Assembly (NCBI GenBank): GCA_033558025.1
Contig: JAUCEF010000017.1
Span: forward strand, 1,550,001 to 1,614,000
Direction: 5' to 3'
Length of the DNA: 64,000 nt
Origin: Phytophthora sp. 'mugwort'
Lineage: Eukaryota; Oomycota; Peronosporomycetes; Peronosporales; Peronosporaceae
Below the pieces are notes generated by a model, which saw nothing but the letters and a program-made list of their open reading frames with translations, searched no databases and was not told the origin of the DNA. Positions 47,899 to 59,175 of this stretch are shown here, piece by piece. Numbering within the stretch: position 1 is the first letter of the stretch; each line of letters starts with the position of its first letter. The translations under genes were made by a program, and so were the position numbers.

Positions 47899-50047
47899 AT
47901 GACACGTTTTCCAATTTCCTCAGCTCAAATTAGGAGTGACCTAACTGAGCAGCTCGATGAGTTTCACAACCGAAGAGCTACATCGCTCAGCTTGATCCCT
48001 GGCGCCCCTCCACTTTTCGCTCAGTTGAGCAGTTTCGAGAGAAGCAGCCAGTCAAAAGTCGCCGCGACAATGGAGGCCAAGGGCGAAGACGACCGTATTC
48101 CGATCATGCACAAGCCTTCGTCCAAGGCGCAATCTGACATTGACACGGACGAGTCGGGCGCCCCCACCCCCGAGGTGGTGGCCCTACGTCATGGATACAA
48201 CCAGACGTACATCGTCCGATCCAGCAAGAATAATCTTCATGAAGTGCTTTTCCGTTGTGGCAATTGGTGCTACAGTGGGAAAGTCGACTTGGGCAGTGCC
48301 GACCTGGAGCTAGCCGATCTTCCAGTTGTCGTCCCTGCACTACAGAAGCAGCAGGCTTCATTGCAGTATCTTTGCGAGTGGAAAGCCCTTCCCCCGACGT
48401 CGCAGTACTCGACGCCACTCGAGACACTGTACGATGTGTATGACTTCATTGGCGCCGAGCTGTCAAGCGAGCGTATTGAGCGCAAATTGATCAAGGCAGC
48501 GGAAGAACACTCCTGGGTGGACGGTGACGACGAGAGCGGATCCCGGACTTTCTTCGAGTTACAAAGTGGTGGCTACGAGTGCTTTGGCGATGTCGACATC
48601 GTGGCTAGCAAGACCTTCGTCCGTGGCCTCGTGCTGCTCGTTATCTACTACCAACGCAGTTTCTACGTCGTGTTGCAGGCGGCAGACGGCGAGCAGCCCC
48701 TCTTAGATGTGCGTTTCCCCGACTTATCTGCTCACCTGCAGGGCATCCACCTTCAGACATACCGTGACGATGACTGCAGTAATATGAAGAAGCTTACGCT
48801 TTGGCAAGCAGCAAATATAGGGAAGCACCAAAGTCCACCGAAGCCGTTGAAAGTGCAGTGCAAGAATGTAAGTGGCACAGGATATACCCAGACTTTTCTC
48901 ATCCGGCGCACGCCCCGGGCAGAAGGATCCACCAGTACCCCGAGTCTGCGTGAAGTGCTCTTCCGATTTGGCAACTGGTGCTACAATGGGCACGTTGACC
49001 TGGGACCTAAACTTGAATTGTCAGATATTCCGATCATTATCCCCATGCTACGACGACAGCAGAGTGCTCTGGTAAGCTGAAGCTAACATTTGTTGTAAAT
49101 TATTCCACTCGGTAGCATAACTTTTTATCCTCGCTGTGTTTCCTATGTCTTATAGACTTTTATGTGTGAAGTGTCAAAGATGCCAGCGACTTCGCTGTTC
49201 ACCCCGTCAATGGAGCACTTGGCTGAAATCGTGCCTGCTATGCAAGAGGAGATGTCTAAGGCAGAGCAGTTCGTCCAAACGTTGGCTCAGACTGGGGGTT
49301 CTTTCGTCAAAAGCAAAGGAAATGTCGGGAGCTGGCTAGAGGATGATAACGTCGAGTGCTTCTTTGAGATCGCCATGGCAAAATGTGCTGCGTTCCAGGT
49401 TAGTACATTTTGCGCTAGTATTTGTTGTGTATATATATTCATCACAGAAATAATTTACTTAAAAGAATGTTTATCACGCTCCTGAACAATTTTTTGGACA
49501 GGACGTGGAGGCGATTGCAAGCAAGATCCATGTCGGCGGTGTGGTGCTTGTATTGCTTTACTACGACTATACTTTTTACATTTACCTCGAGAATGGCGAG
49601 GAAGAGCAGCCACTACTGGACACGAATTTCCCGGATGTCTCGCTTCAGAAGGAGGGCATTCAACTCAAAACTTACCGAAATGGAGTTCGTGGTTGCGAAG
49701 AGCTGCGGCGTATTAGTTTGTGGAAGGTTGAGAATGAATTTGGTGATGAGGAAGACGACGAGGAGGACGCCGCAGCTGTCGACTGTATCACTTCACGTAA
49801 CAAGGGCCAGCTCCGAGCCGATTCTAAGGAGGAACACAGGCGCGAAGAAGACGTCAAGTCATTATCCGATGCAGACGCCAAGGTAGCGAACAAGATGCAG
49901 CCGCGTAAGTCTGCCCTGCCCCATCATGTTGCTCCACTCAAGAGGCCCAGTGGTGCAGCCACTAACCTCCAGGGTATGCCCGATCTCGGTATGAAGGCTC
50001 CGTGGGACGACACCGGAAAACCGCTTGGGATGCGGGCCAGCAAGTAA
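47899..50047 (+). CDS. Uncharacterised protein of two long internal repeats
   Basis: Three exons: from 47899 (or from the in-frame ATG 48070, MEAKGEDDRIPIMHK) to 49071, 49156-49398, 49502-50047. 653 residues from the first ATG, 596 from the second. I recognise no family. The protein holds two copies of a ~230-residue unit: repeat 1 with LHEVLFRCGNWCYSGKVDLG, YQRSFYVVLQAADGEQPLLD, FPDLSAHLQGIHLQTYR; repeat 2 with LREVLFRFGNWCYNGHVDLG, YDYTFYIYLENGEEEQPLLD, FPDVSLQKEGIQLKTYR. Each unit has a helical middle (about 100 residues). The C-terminus is acidic (EFGDEEDDEEDAAAV), then basic and Pro-rich. No signal peptide or membrane span. All three joins keep frame. Confidence 0.75.
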
Positions 50048-50230
50048 CTAAACGCGTCAGGTGGTTTACTGCTAGCACGACTGTAATGTGAAGCAAGTAC
50101 GACCTTGACCATCGAGCTTGACTAACGAGCAGCGACGCCACGTCAAAATACATCAACAATTCTTCAAATAGTGCAGCAATTTCAGCACTAGGAAATACAC
50201 TCAGCATTCAAAACGACCAACCTCACTTAT
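50048..50230. other. Short convergent intergenic gap
   Basis: 183 bp between two convergent genes; must contain both polyadenylation regions. Nothing else seen. Confidence 0.4.
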
Positions 50231-51885
50231 CTAAAATTCCTCATCAGCAACAGCCAGCCAGTCCGGAATACTGATACCATTGGAATTGCTGTACTCTTGG
50301 GACGAAATAGCCGACGCACGTGCGCTCTCAGTGGCAGCATAAATTGATCCACCGATCCATGCCAGCATGTTACGTGGGAAGTATGTCTGAACAAGCTGCG
50401 CCCGATGAACGGCATCAAAAGCAGAAGCGAATTCGTTGTCGTGGTGCAGTTCCTCACGTACTTCAGCCACAATACGTTGCGCTAATCCTGAAAAACATAC
50501 CCGATTTAGCTGAAAGAACCACTAGAGCTATCTATTTTTGCACGAGCCGTACCAGGAATCATTGCGGTTCCTCCAACCAAAAGCAAGTTTTCCAGCATTG
50601 CTGCTCTCACATCAAGTGGAGATTTCTTCAAGACTTGAACAATGCCGTCGACAATAGACACTCCATCTGTGCGTTCGTCACCTAGTAAATCAGCCAATGT
50701 AAATACTAGGCGGGTGTTTTCCATTGCACTACCCCCCCCAAAAAAACAGCCTACCGAGAAGTAGTTGTTCAATTGCACCAGTCCGTAGGTGTCCAGGAAC
50801 CTACAAGCAATCAAATGTACATGAAATCTTTTAGAGTTGACAGCTACGACGCATATAATAGCGTGAATCAACAACCAACCTGAAGCACATCGTTGTCATG
50901 TGTCTGAAACTCGGCGTCGACAACATTTGGAAAGGGATCCTAAACATACCGAAGATGAATGTTAGTACAATACCATCGCCAAATAAGTCCGTTTCGCCTT
51001 ACCTTTTGCTGTGCAAAACACGCCCGCTCGAGAATGTCCTCTGCCATAGCTTCAGTCACAGGCGTAAGAATCTTAGAGCTGTCCATCGGCTGGTCGCATG
51101 AAGCATTCAGTGCTTGCTGAATAACTTCGCAGCAGTTCCGACTTCCAGCAGGCACCGCTACAGCACCGCCATCAACGACACATGCGTTAGCTTCTCCTCC
51201 TCTTCAGTTTCTCCCCACACGACGGCCAAAACTCACTCTCATAGAGATACGGCAGGGGGATGCCCTTGAACACCGGCAATATCCTCGTCTCCGCCCAGCC
51301 GCAGTCCACTACCAACGCCGTATGATTGGCTGTAGCGTACAGCGTCGCCAGCATCGACGGCACTAGTGTCACCGACGAGGCCTAATAAGCGACAAACACA
51401 CTCCAAATCAGCCCTAAAAACGTCACCAGCAGCGACTTTAACCCCCACCTTAAGCACATCGAAGAGGATGTTGAGCAGCGTCTCCCGGAACACACGCGGC
51501 AGCAGCAGATCCTCGCATACCACGAAGCGCCGTCGCGTCGGGTTCACCAGTAGCAGTCTACCATTCATTGCCCACGACCTTTTAAGTAAAGAAAGCAATG
51601 CACCTAAATAGAGGACGCATCCACTCACTCGAAGCACAAATTGTGCAGCTTCGGGTAAAGGTAGTGGCGCCAGTCCGCGGCGCTCAGTGGCTTGCGCAGC
51701 ATGTCCCCAACCTACCACTCGGCAGTAACTTTAGATACAACAAAGCCAATATTGTGGCAAAGACGCTGACGCACCTGCCAACGCTCCACACAGCGAGGCG
51801 CACGCTCCCCAGAGACGCCACATCGTGCGTAGCGCGCCCCGATCTCCAGCACTAGCGCGCTCTTGTCGCTCAGGGTGCTGCTCAT
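50231..51885 (-). CDS. ACTR10: Actin-related protein ARP10/ACTR10 (dynactin pointed-end)
   Basis: Several exons; exon 1 (51775-51885) reads MSSTLSDKSALVLEIGARYA, CGVSGERAPR. Next VGDMLRKPLSAADWRHYLYP, then LLLVNPTRRRFVVCEDLLLP and VFRETLLNILFDVLK, ASSVTLVPSMLATLYATANH, TALVVDCGWAETRILPVFKG, then LENLLLVGGTAMIPG and MLAWIGGSIYAA, ending with NGISIPDWLAVADEEF at stop 50231. These follow the divergent ARP10/ARP11 group, which caps the pointed end of the dynactin filament and helps dynein cargo binding. Compared with actin, parts of subdomain 4 are reduced. A homopolymer stretch (C8A7 on the plus strand, 50730-50746) lies in the coding frame, which stays open. Its ATG lies about 100 bp from the first HECT copy, on the opposite strand. 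Confidence 0.8.
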
Positions 51886-51985
51886 GTTCGACAGTTTCAG
51901 CAAATACCGCGTGATAGGGACTATGTGCTATAGAGGAATTCCGCTTTAGTGACATTGGAAGAGCGATGATTATGCTCACTCACAG

Positions 51986-53975
51986 TTGAAGAGAAGCCGT
52001 GGGCGGGCAAGGTGGTGGACATACTGGTGGTGCTCATCGTGGCCTCGCAAGTGGCGCTGTATCTGCTCGTCGGCTACATGTTCCACACTCTGCAGCGCAA
52101 GTACCGCGAGCGCAGCGCCAGCGAGTTGCAGCAGGCGCTGATCGCCAGGCAGGCCGCGGATTTATTTGACAAGCATCGGGGCTGGGGTTTCTGACGGGGA
52201 TTGTTGGACTTACTGCAGGGAGGAGACGGCTGGAGAGCACCGAATCGACATTGCAACGCTGCTGGTGGCCAAAGGTTTCAATAGGAAGACGAACTGCTAA
52301 CTGACGGGATGTGGTGTTGATGTTGTCTTTATTGATGTGATCTTGCACTTCAGAGACGCGGAAGGAGACGTCGTGCGGGGCCGAGTTTGTGCCTTTGCAA
52401 ACACGAAGCGGTTCAAGTTCTGCGTGATTTGTGGCGAGAAGCTTAAGTTGTCCCCGACAGAGAAAATGCGGACGAGGAGTTCCCTCACGGCTCGCCAATT
52501 GCGTGCAAGGTGGGCTGGAGACTACCTTAGTTGATGCTTAGTGGTGTTTGCTTACTTGCTTTGTGTTGGTTGGATAGACGTCGGAAAGAGTGGCAACGGC
52601 AGCTTAAATGTGGGCAAGTCTCTTGGTTTCGTGAACCTGCGCAAGAGTATTTCCAGTATCCTAGATATGTGGCACTGTATCGCAAGGAAGAAGAAGAGAA
52701 GCGTGTTACAGCAATCGAGACTGAAGTAACTGTACTCCTGTCAGATGGGGAGCCTGGTTCAATCATTACGGAACTTCGAAACGAGACTAGGATGTTGAAA
52801 CTGGAGGCGATGCGCTGATGTTGCGAATGCGCTCGAATTCGCAACAGGACCACCTTCCTCAAGGAATATCGACATTGAGGGACTATTAGATTTATCTACA
52901 GAAGACTTCCCCGCCAAATTCGCGCATTTCGTTGCCTGTACCTCTTCGTTGATTGTGCCTGCTCAGCTAGAGGTGTTGAAGCTGTTCCTGCACCGTGAAT
53001 TTGTTGTCGAAGAATCGATCGAGTATTTCTGCTGTATGGATGACAACGACACTCGTTCAGTGGTGCGGATAGACTTTGCAGCTGAGACTGGAGCTGATGC
53101 AGGTGGCGTGCACGTGAATGGTTTACTCTGGTCATGGAGCTGGTTATTGAGTCGTCCTCGGGCATATTTACCTGTTCTAATCACGAGGCCCAGACGTATT
53201 TCTTCAATCCAAACTCAAGGCAAACAATCGGCGAAGAGCACCTTGCGTACTGTTTCGCTGTTGGACGTCTTGTCGGGCGTGTACTGTTAGAGGGCGAAGT
53301 GATGGGATTTCATTTTGTACCAGCACTGTTGAAAGTTATTCTCGGTATTCCTATCACTTTTCGTGACTACGAGGGTTTGGATCCAGTGACGTATAAGAGC
53401 TTGCACTGGATGTTAGAACACGAGGTGCGGATAAACTCGGATTAGATTTTACGGCAACGAGGAGAGATCCAATTGGTAGCGTGGTAACAGCGAAATTGAT
53501 TCCAAATGGCGGGAATATCCCCGTGACAGATGAGAACAAGCACGAGTTCGCAGAGCGCTGGCTTTGCTATCTTTGTGCTGGAAAGTGTTTCTGACCAGCT
53601 GTACGTGTTTTAAAAGGTTTATACCAAGTGACTCCACGGCAAATCCCCATGCTTTTTGACGCGGTAGAATTCGACTATATTTTATGTGGTTGCGACTCCA
53701 TTGATGTGACCGATTGGGAAACGCACACAAGGTGATCCAAGAATCTCATAGGGACAAGAGTGCTTCGATGGTTCTGGGAATAGGTACGGGATATGCACCC
53801 AGAATATCTTCGTCGGTTGCTGCAGTTTGCAACAGGGTGCTCAAGAGTACCGATTGGGGGATTCCGGCATCTGACAAGCCACGACGGACAGATCTGCCCA
53901 TTCACGTTGAAGGGGGTGCATTCACCTTACATTCGAAGCCACGACACGGAGACGTACGGGTTCGCGACAGCGTAG
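51986..53975 (+). pseudogene. Membrane-anchored HECT ligase, decayed copy 1
   Basis: Same layout as the intact gene at 54934 but broken. A transmembrane segment (VVDILVVLIVASQVALYLLV, about 52008) lacks an ATG start. Zinc finger remnant: VCAFANTKRFKFCVICGEKL (about 52390-52445). Linker: KEWQRQL region (about 52580). HECT parts: HFVACTSSLIVPAQLEVLKL, ADAGGVH, TYFFNPNSRQTIGEEHLAY, LLEGEVMGFHFVPALLKVIL, PNGGNIPVTDENK, FDYILCGCDSIDVTDWE. At least six frameshifts or stops. The end reads CPFTLKGVHSPYIRSHDTET then a stop, so about 30 residues including the catalytic Cys region are deleted. No activity possible. Confidence 0.8.
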
Positions 53976-54933
53976 ACGTAGAGCTTAAATGTAATACATT
54001 GAAGTAAGCGAGGCTCTGCCGTCAATTTAGGCATGCAAGAATCCTGCAAGCGGCGTGTAGGGTTCCAAGAGGCAGATTACGCCGCTTACGCGGCATTTCG
54101 ACAAAGAGCTAAATCGACATCGTGTATTACTCCTTCTCTTCAATCAAGTACTTAGGAACTTCGAAGTCATTTTTTCCAAAAGAGATAAAAGTTGGAACGA
54201 GTATAGAGTATTTATAACATGTACAGTACAACATGTCTGTATACTCTTCGTAAATTACGAATCGTAATACAAGCAAGATGATTACAGTAACTCGTTGAAG
54301 GTGAGCACGAAAACTAAACGTCGGTGGGAAGTTCTCTTGCACACGATCGTAAGTCACGTAAGCGTCAACGGTGCCGTCATCTCGCTGCAGAACTTGCACG
54401 AGGTATAGGTAAAGAAGTACCAATGTCACACATCCGGCAGCTAGGTGGACAATTTGGTCTACCGAGTGCAACCTGCGGGTGACCGATCATGGGTCAGAGA
54501 CTGCGCGATATCAGTAAAACGGCTTCCGTGTGGAGAACCTTGGATCGATTTTGGTCCCGAACCAGCTTGGGCTTCAAACTTGAAAGTTCCACGGCAGTAG
54601 GCACTCTTAATAATATATGGTTGTTATTTTGTATGGGAAACTGTGGTCGTCAAGCAGGTTAAACAGTCACTTTACTGCCCATACCCAGCTCAATACATTC
54701 GCTTACTGGATTGTCACTCTCGCGGGGATTAAAAGAAGGCGTCATCCACATCTCATGTGAATCCGATGCAAAGACGGTGCTCCTACCATACTGAAATACA
54801 GTCAAGCCGGCTGTCCTAGTGTAACTACTGTATTGACGGTCATTCCACGCGTGTGACTGACTTGCAGGCGTATTCCAGTTCCGACGCCGCACAACCTCAA
54901 GGCCTTCTCGGACACGCCGCTGGGTCCGCTACC
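53976..54933. other. Intergenic region between HECT copies 1 and 2
   Basis: Contains a minus-strand open frame (54127-54471, listed separately) and the promoter of the intact HECT gene. No repeats recognised. Confidence 0.35.
54127..54471 (-). CDS. Hypothetical membrane ORF
   Basis: 114 residues, MHSVDQIVHLAAGCVTLVLL..., with one strong N-terminal membrane segment (residues 8-28) and a second weaker one (VTVIILLVLRFVI). No family recognised and no splice evidence; may be chance. Confidence 0.25.
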   Translation of the reverse strand: MHSVDQIVHLAAGCVTLVLLYLYLVQVLQRDDGTVDAYVTYDRVQENFPPTFSFRAHLQRVTVIILLVLRFVIYEEYTDMLYCTCYKYSILVPTFISFGKNDFEVPKYLIEEKE

Positions 54934-56976
54934 ATGGACAACCAGAGCTCGACGGAGGCGTCGATGCTTTATCAGGGCATCGGCATGCTGCTGCTGTGCA
55001 TTATCTTTTTTGTGGTGTGGCTTATGGCATGTCGGCGCAATCGCCACCTGCTAGATATGGAGGTCCCGCTGCTCTCAGGCGAGTCGGTCGACCACCGGAT
55101 AGACGCCGCCACGCGAGAAGCAGAGGCCGGCTACACCGTCTGCGCCAGCTGCGAGTTCGAGAACTTCAGGCGCTTTGAGTACTGCGTGCTGTGCGGTGAC
55201 AAGCTACCGTCGCTGTCCATGGTGACGGCCGACGACGAAAGTGACGCGGAGGAGGAGCATCAGCAACATTCTCTTCAGCGTGCAGAGAGCAACTCTAGCA
55301 GAAGAGGAGCTGTGAATGTGGTGACTGTTAATGCCGTGCATCTGTTGTCGCCAAGACCGAGGAAAATGTCGTCGTTGAGTCGCCAGCAACGACGTGCCAG
55401 GAATCGACGCGAGTGGAGCAGGAAACTGGACGTGGAAGGAAATCTCTTCTGGTACCGTAGCGGAGGCGAAAACGTGCCAGTGAGCGACGAGGTGGACGCG
55501 CTCATGCCCGGGTACACGGTGAGTTTCAAGGTCCCGGATGAAAAGGAGCCAGAGGAGGAGAAGGAGACGACAAGTGGAGCCCAAACCGAGGATAAGGGTC
55601 GGGAAGAGACAACTGCGGAGATTGAGCCGGTATTGGTAGTGGAGCAGCCACAGGATGCTAAGGAGAATGTTCCACAGAAACCAATACTGCCCACTGACGT
55701 GAAGCTAGAGCTGGTGAAGGCGTCGGCTTCTGACCCAGCGGAATTTCCGACGGGCAAGTCAGCGCTTGCCGATGCTGGTCCTGAGCGACGCAAAGAGGCC
55801 GTGTCGACGGCGACGAGTGACTTTCCTTCCAAGTATGCGCACTTTGTTGTCAGCACGGCTTCGCTCATCGTGCCCGCGGAGGTTGAGTTTCTCAAGTTGT
55901 CAGTGCACCGCGACTACATGTTAGAGGAGTCCATGGACCACATGTACTGCATTCAGCCGAAGAATCTTCGTTCTTTCATGCGTATCAACTTTCTGGACGA
56001 AAGCGGCGTGGATGCTGGTGGTGTTCACCGCGAATGGTTTATGCTGGTGAACGAGCTGCTGGCTTCGCCGGCGCTACGACTCTTTACGTGCACAAACATG
56101 GCCGACCAGAGCTACTTCTTGAACCCGCAGTCCCGCGCGGAGGTGGGCGAGGATCACCTTGCCTATTACTTTGCTACTGGACGTTTGATTGGCCGCGCGC
56201 TACTGGAAGGTGGCATCTGGGGTTTTCATCTCGCACTGCCATTGCTTAAAGTGATTTTGGGTGTGCCAGTAACGTTTGGCGACATGGAGTTCCTTGACCC
56301 AGAGACTTACCGCAGTTTGCGTTGGCTGATGAACAATGACGGCGTGGATGATCTTGGTCTTGACTTTAGTATAACCGAACAGGTCAATGAATCCGAGAAG
56401 ATCGTGGTGGACCTTATCCCGAATGGAAGGAATATCGCCGTCACGGACGCCAACAAGTGCGAGTATCTGGACCGTCGTTTCCGATACGTGCTCTTCGAAA
56501 GTGTGGCAGATCAGATGCACGCATTCCTCAAAGGGCTGTACGAGGTCATTCCTCGCGAAATGCTGTTGATCTTCGACCCAGAAGAGTTCGACTACCTGCT
56601 CTGTGGGTCCCCTGAAATTGATGTCACGGACTGGGAGGCGCACACCGTCAGGTCTCCGAATCTTGACGGTGCTAACGTGACTCGTTGGTTCTGGGAGATT
56701 GTTCGTCAAATGCCGAACGAATACCGTCGGCGTCTTCTGCTCTTTGCGACGGGTTCAGCGTGCGTCCCGTTGTCCGGCTTTCGTGGTCTTACCAGTTACG
56801 ATGGCCGCCTGTGCCCGTTCAACCTTAAGGGTGTATCGTACAGGACGACACAGTACATTTCGAGCCACGCGTGCTTCAACCGTCTGGACTTGCCGCTGTA
56901 TCACACCAAAAAGGAGTTGAAGACCATGCTGTATGCGACGCTCGGCACCGATCTCACGGGGTTTACAACGGCATAA
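54934..56976 (+). CDS. Membrane-anchored zinc-finger HECT ubiquitin ligase, intact copy 2
   Basis: Single exon, 680 residues from ATG 54934 (an upstream in-frame extension lacks an ATG). Residues 16-33 form a membrane span (IGMLLLCIIFFVVWLMA) followed by RRNR, so the bulk is cytosolic. A RanBP2/zinc-ribbon-like finger has C70, C73, C84, C87 (VCASCEFENFRRF, YCVLCGDKL). A conserved RREWSRKLDVEGNLFWYR block is at about 155-175. A Glu/Lys-rich linker leads to a C-terminal HECT domain (about 295-680): MRINFLDESGVDAGGVHREW, TCTNMADQSYFLNP, ALLEGGIWGFHLALPLLKVI, LCGSPEIDVTDW and the catalytic Cys in SSHACFNRLDLPLY (C647). The HECT thioester mechanism is known; targets are not. The N-terminal architecture resembles no HECT group I can name. 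Confidence 0.85.
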   Translation: MDNQSSTEASMLYQGIGMLLLCIIFFVVWLMACRRNRHLLDMEVPLLSGESVDHRIDAATREAEAGYTVCASCEFENFRRFEYCVLCGDKLPSLSMVTADDESDAEEEHQQHSLQRAESNSSRRGAVNVVTVNAVHLLSPRPRKMSSLSRQQRRARNRREWSRKLDVEGNLFWYRSGGENVPVSDEVDALMPGYTVSFKVPDEKEPEEEKETTSGAQTEDKGREETTAEIEPVLVVEQPQDAKENVPQKPILPTDVKLELVKASASDPAEFPTGKSALADAGPERRKEAVSTATSDFPSKYAHFVVSTASLIVPAEVEFLKLSVHRDYMLEESMDHMYCIQPKNLRSFMRINFLDESGVDAGGVHREWFMLVNELLASPALRLFTCTNMADQSYFLNPQSRAEVGEDHLAYYFATGRLIGRALLEGGIWGFHLALPLLKVILGVPVTFGDMEFLDPETYRSLRWLMNNDGVDDLGLDFSITEQVNESEKIVVDLIPNGRNIAVTDANKCEYLDRRFRYVLFESVADQMHAFLKGLYEVIPREMLLIFDPEEFDYLLCGSPEIDVTDWEAHTVRSPNLDGANVTRWFWEIVRQMPNEYRRRLLLFATGSACVPLSGFRGLTSYDGRLCPFNLKGVSYRTTQYISSHACFNRLDLPLYHTKKELKTMLYATLGTDLTGFTTA

Positions 56977-57999
56977 CCTTGGATCGGCCTCATTGGGCGC
57001 CCTAGTACTCGTGTATATACAAGCCTTTGCTGTGGCTTTGAGGAACTTGAGTTCGCCAACCTATTGTAAGCAGATACAAGCGCTGCACTAATTTAGACTT
57101 TAACAACCCGGAAAGCGAGTTGTTCGCCAATTTCCAGCCAGCTCGAGTCGGTAACTACTTTTACGAACAGTGCTGCAACCGGAATGGCGACTACAGTTTT
57201 AAATTCTCTGGAGGCAGCGGCTTACGTCAGCTAATCGGGTCTAGCCTCGTCCGATATCTGCTTGTGGCCATAAAGGCGGTTCACGGAGTTAGAATACTGT
57301 AGCAGCAACGGGAACCTCGTCGTGGAACGGCTGACGGTTGATGATGATTTTCGAGGTGATCTCCTGCAAGAGTCTCTATCGGCAAGGTGACCGCTAAGCA
57401 ATTGCAAGGAACCAACCGCATGAATCATAGAAAAATGCACGTATTGCAAGCGGCTTGCTGACCAACTATGGTAGCTTGGTTGACTATGAATTCTATAAAT
57501 AATGGCATCACACGCTGGATTTGTCTGGTACTCAGCGTGCCGATCATAACTGGCATCACAGAGCGTTGCCAGCACCCAACAACCGTCTGATGCAGCGGCG
57601 ATACCGGCGTCATGAAGAGCGTCAGAATACTACCGGAAACAAGGCGGTTTTGGACCTAACCACTGTTTTGCTATAATCGGCATTTTACATGTACATGTAC
57701 TGGCCAAACCTGTGAAGTATCGAGCAACGACATTTGGATGTTGCCGTGTTGTTCGCTCTACTCAGGCGATTCTACAATTAGCTTTCTAGACTTTCGTATT
57801 CTAGAAAGCTAATTGTAGTTGCATAGTGTATCCCATACATACACTGCGCGCCAGGTTATTATGACCACCCACGTTTGGGCCTCCGATCACTCAATTTTGC
57901 GAGTTGAGCGGCGCTGGTTAGATATGTTGCTGCTGTCGTATAATTGCGTTTGGACATGTTTTAACTTTAACGCGCCCGATGTCGCAGTTTAGATGTAGG
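56977..57999. other. Intergenic region between HECT copy 2 and Gypsy remnant
   Basis: About 1 kb. Holds a perfect 19-bp inverted repeat (57772-57818). The minus-strand open frame 57231-57575 has no recognisable domain. Otherwise nothing I can support. Confidence 0.35.
57772..57818. repeat. Perfect 19-bp inverted repeat with 9-nt loop
   Basis: CTACAATTAGCTTTCTAGA, nine bases (CTTTCGTAT), then the exact reverse complement. No T-run follows, so it is not an obvious terminator. It could be the hairpin left by a foldback element or an RNA structure. Confidence 0.85.
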
Positions 58000-59175
58000 G
58001 TAGTATACAGCCGTTTTGGTCCGGGCGCCCATTTTCAAGGCCCTCGATTGTTGCCAGTGCGGTTCCACCGTCGTTGTCAGTCATTTCGACAACAACAATG
58101 GACCTCGGAGTTGCTTCATATCGATACACCGAGGGGTTGGCTGGCCGAGTTAGACCAGCAGCCGCGACAGATGAGGGAGTCAGATGACGAATTGGCCGCC
58201 TTGCGTGCAGCAACCAGTGCCTCGTCTTCGTTCGGTTGGATATCCGGGCATTGACGCACTAAATGTTCAGCTGACCCACACTTGAGACACAAGCGACGCG
58301 TGACATGTGCAGTTGATAGCGGGCCTGTGTTCCACCCGCAGAGCTCACAGGACATTCATTAGGCTCCGCCCGTTCCCATTTACTACTGTTGTGCTGGTTT
58401 CGACGCGGAGGCTTGCTCCCCTTGCTCTTGCTGTGGGAGTCCACGACCGGTGGCTGCCACACAGATACGCCTTGAGCTGTTCGAAATCCACGCGTAGCAC
58501 TTTACCACGTCCGACTTCAGAGGTTTGTGTTTGGCATATTCCAGACATTTTTTATTGCGTCCCGGAAATCGGACAGCTCACGTGCTGCGACCAATACATG
58601 ACGAGCTTCTTCTGCTCGTGGACGATGAGCACTCCTTCAACTTTGTGCTCGTCTAGCATCTTGTGAATGCCGGCCCTGAGCTGGCCCAATTCGGGAGACA
58701 GCATCGGGGAACGACGTCTGCATTTTTAGCTGCGCCATAGCCTTGTCGACTGCCGAGTAGTCTTCCAGTTGTGGCTCGAGAGCTTGCAGGGAATAGTGTA
58801 CCCACCATTCCCTGCGTGGCCATGTTCGTCTCTTTGCACAGCTCATTCATGCATATAAGTCGACATGTCCGCTCTTCAATGTAGCCGCTCACTGGTATGA
58901 CAAACGGTTTGCCGAAAGGCGCGTCGAAGTCACTGAGCGCATGCACGTAAGTTTGGTACGCACGCATGACTTCTATGAGCCTTCATCGTGCTACCAGCGT
59001 AATGTGAGGCCATTGGCAGTGTCGGAGCGTTGGTGAAGCGTATGGATGGCCTCTCCACAGGGACATCGTCGCGGCGTGGAGACGCCGTCGCCATTGAAAC
59101 GTCGTCTGCTCCCGGATACTCCATTCCGCCAGCAGCACTCGGGGGCGGCATGGCAAACGGCCCAGTCCACATCAA
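58000..59175 (-). pseudogene. Ty3/Gypsy gag remnant
   Basis: Read from 59175: MMWTGPFAMPPPSAAGGMEY, Pro-rich start; RFTNAPTLPMASHYAGSTMK; RAYQTYVHALSDFDAPFGKP; ERTCRLICMNELCKE; a helical part (LEPQLEDYSAVDKAMAQLKM); and a CCHC knuckle LCLKCGSAEHLVRQCP (about 58250-58300). Frame changes near 58640 and 58360. After the knuckle the frame becomes stop-rich and no protease or reverse transcriptase follows, so only the gag end of an element is left. LTRs were not identified. Confidence 0.6.

Noticed and set aside
50728..50753. A 26-nt micro-intron in ACTR10 (GTAGGC...GGGGTAG)
   Set aside because: The frame is open straight through, and the length is below any usual spliceosomal minimum; more likely a coding homopolymer or sequencing slip.
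55275..55895. 206-codon minus-strand frame in the HECT gene
   Set aside because: Antisense of the low-complexity linker of the intact HECT ligase.
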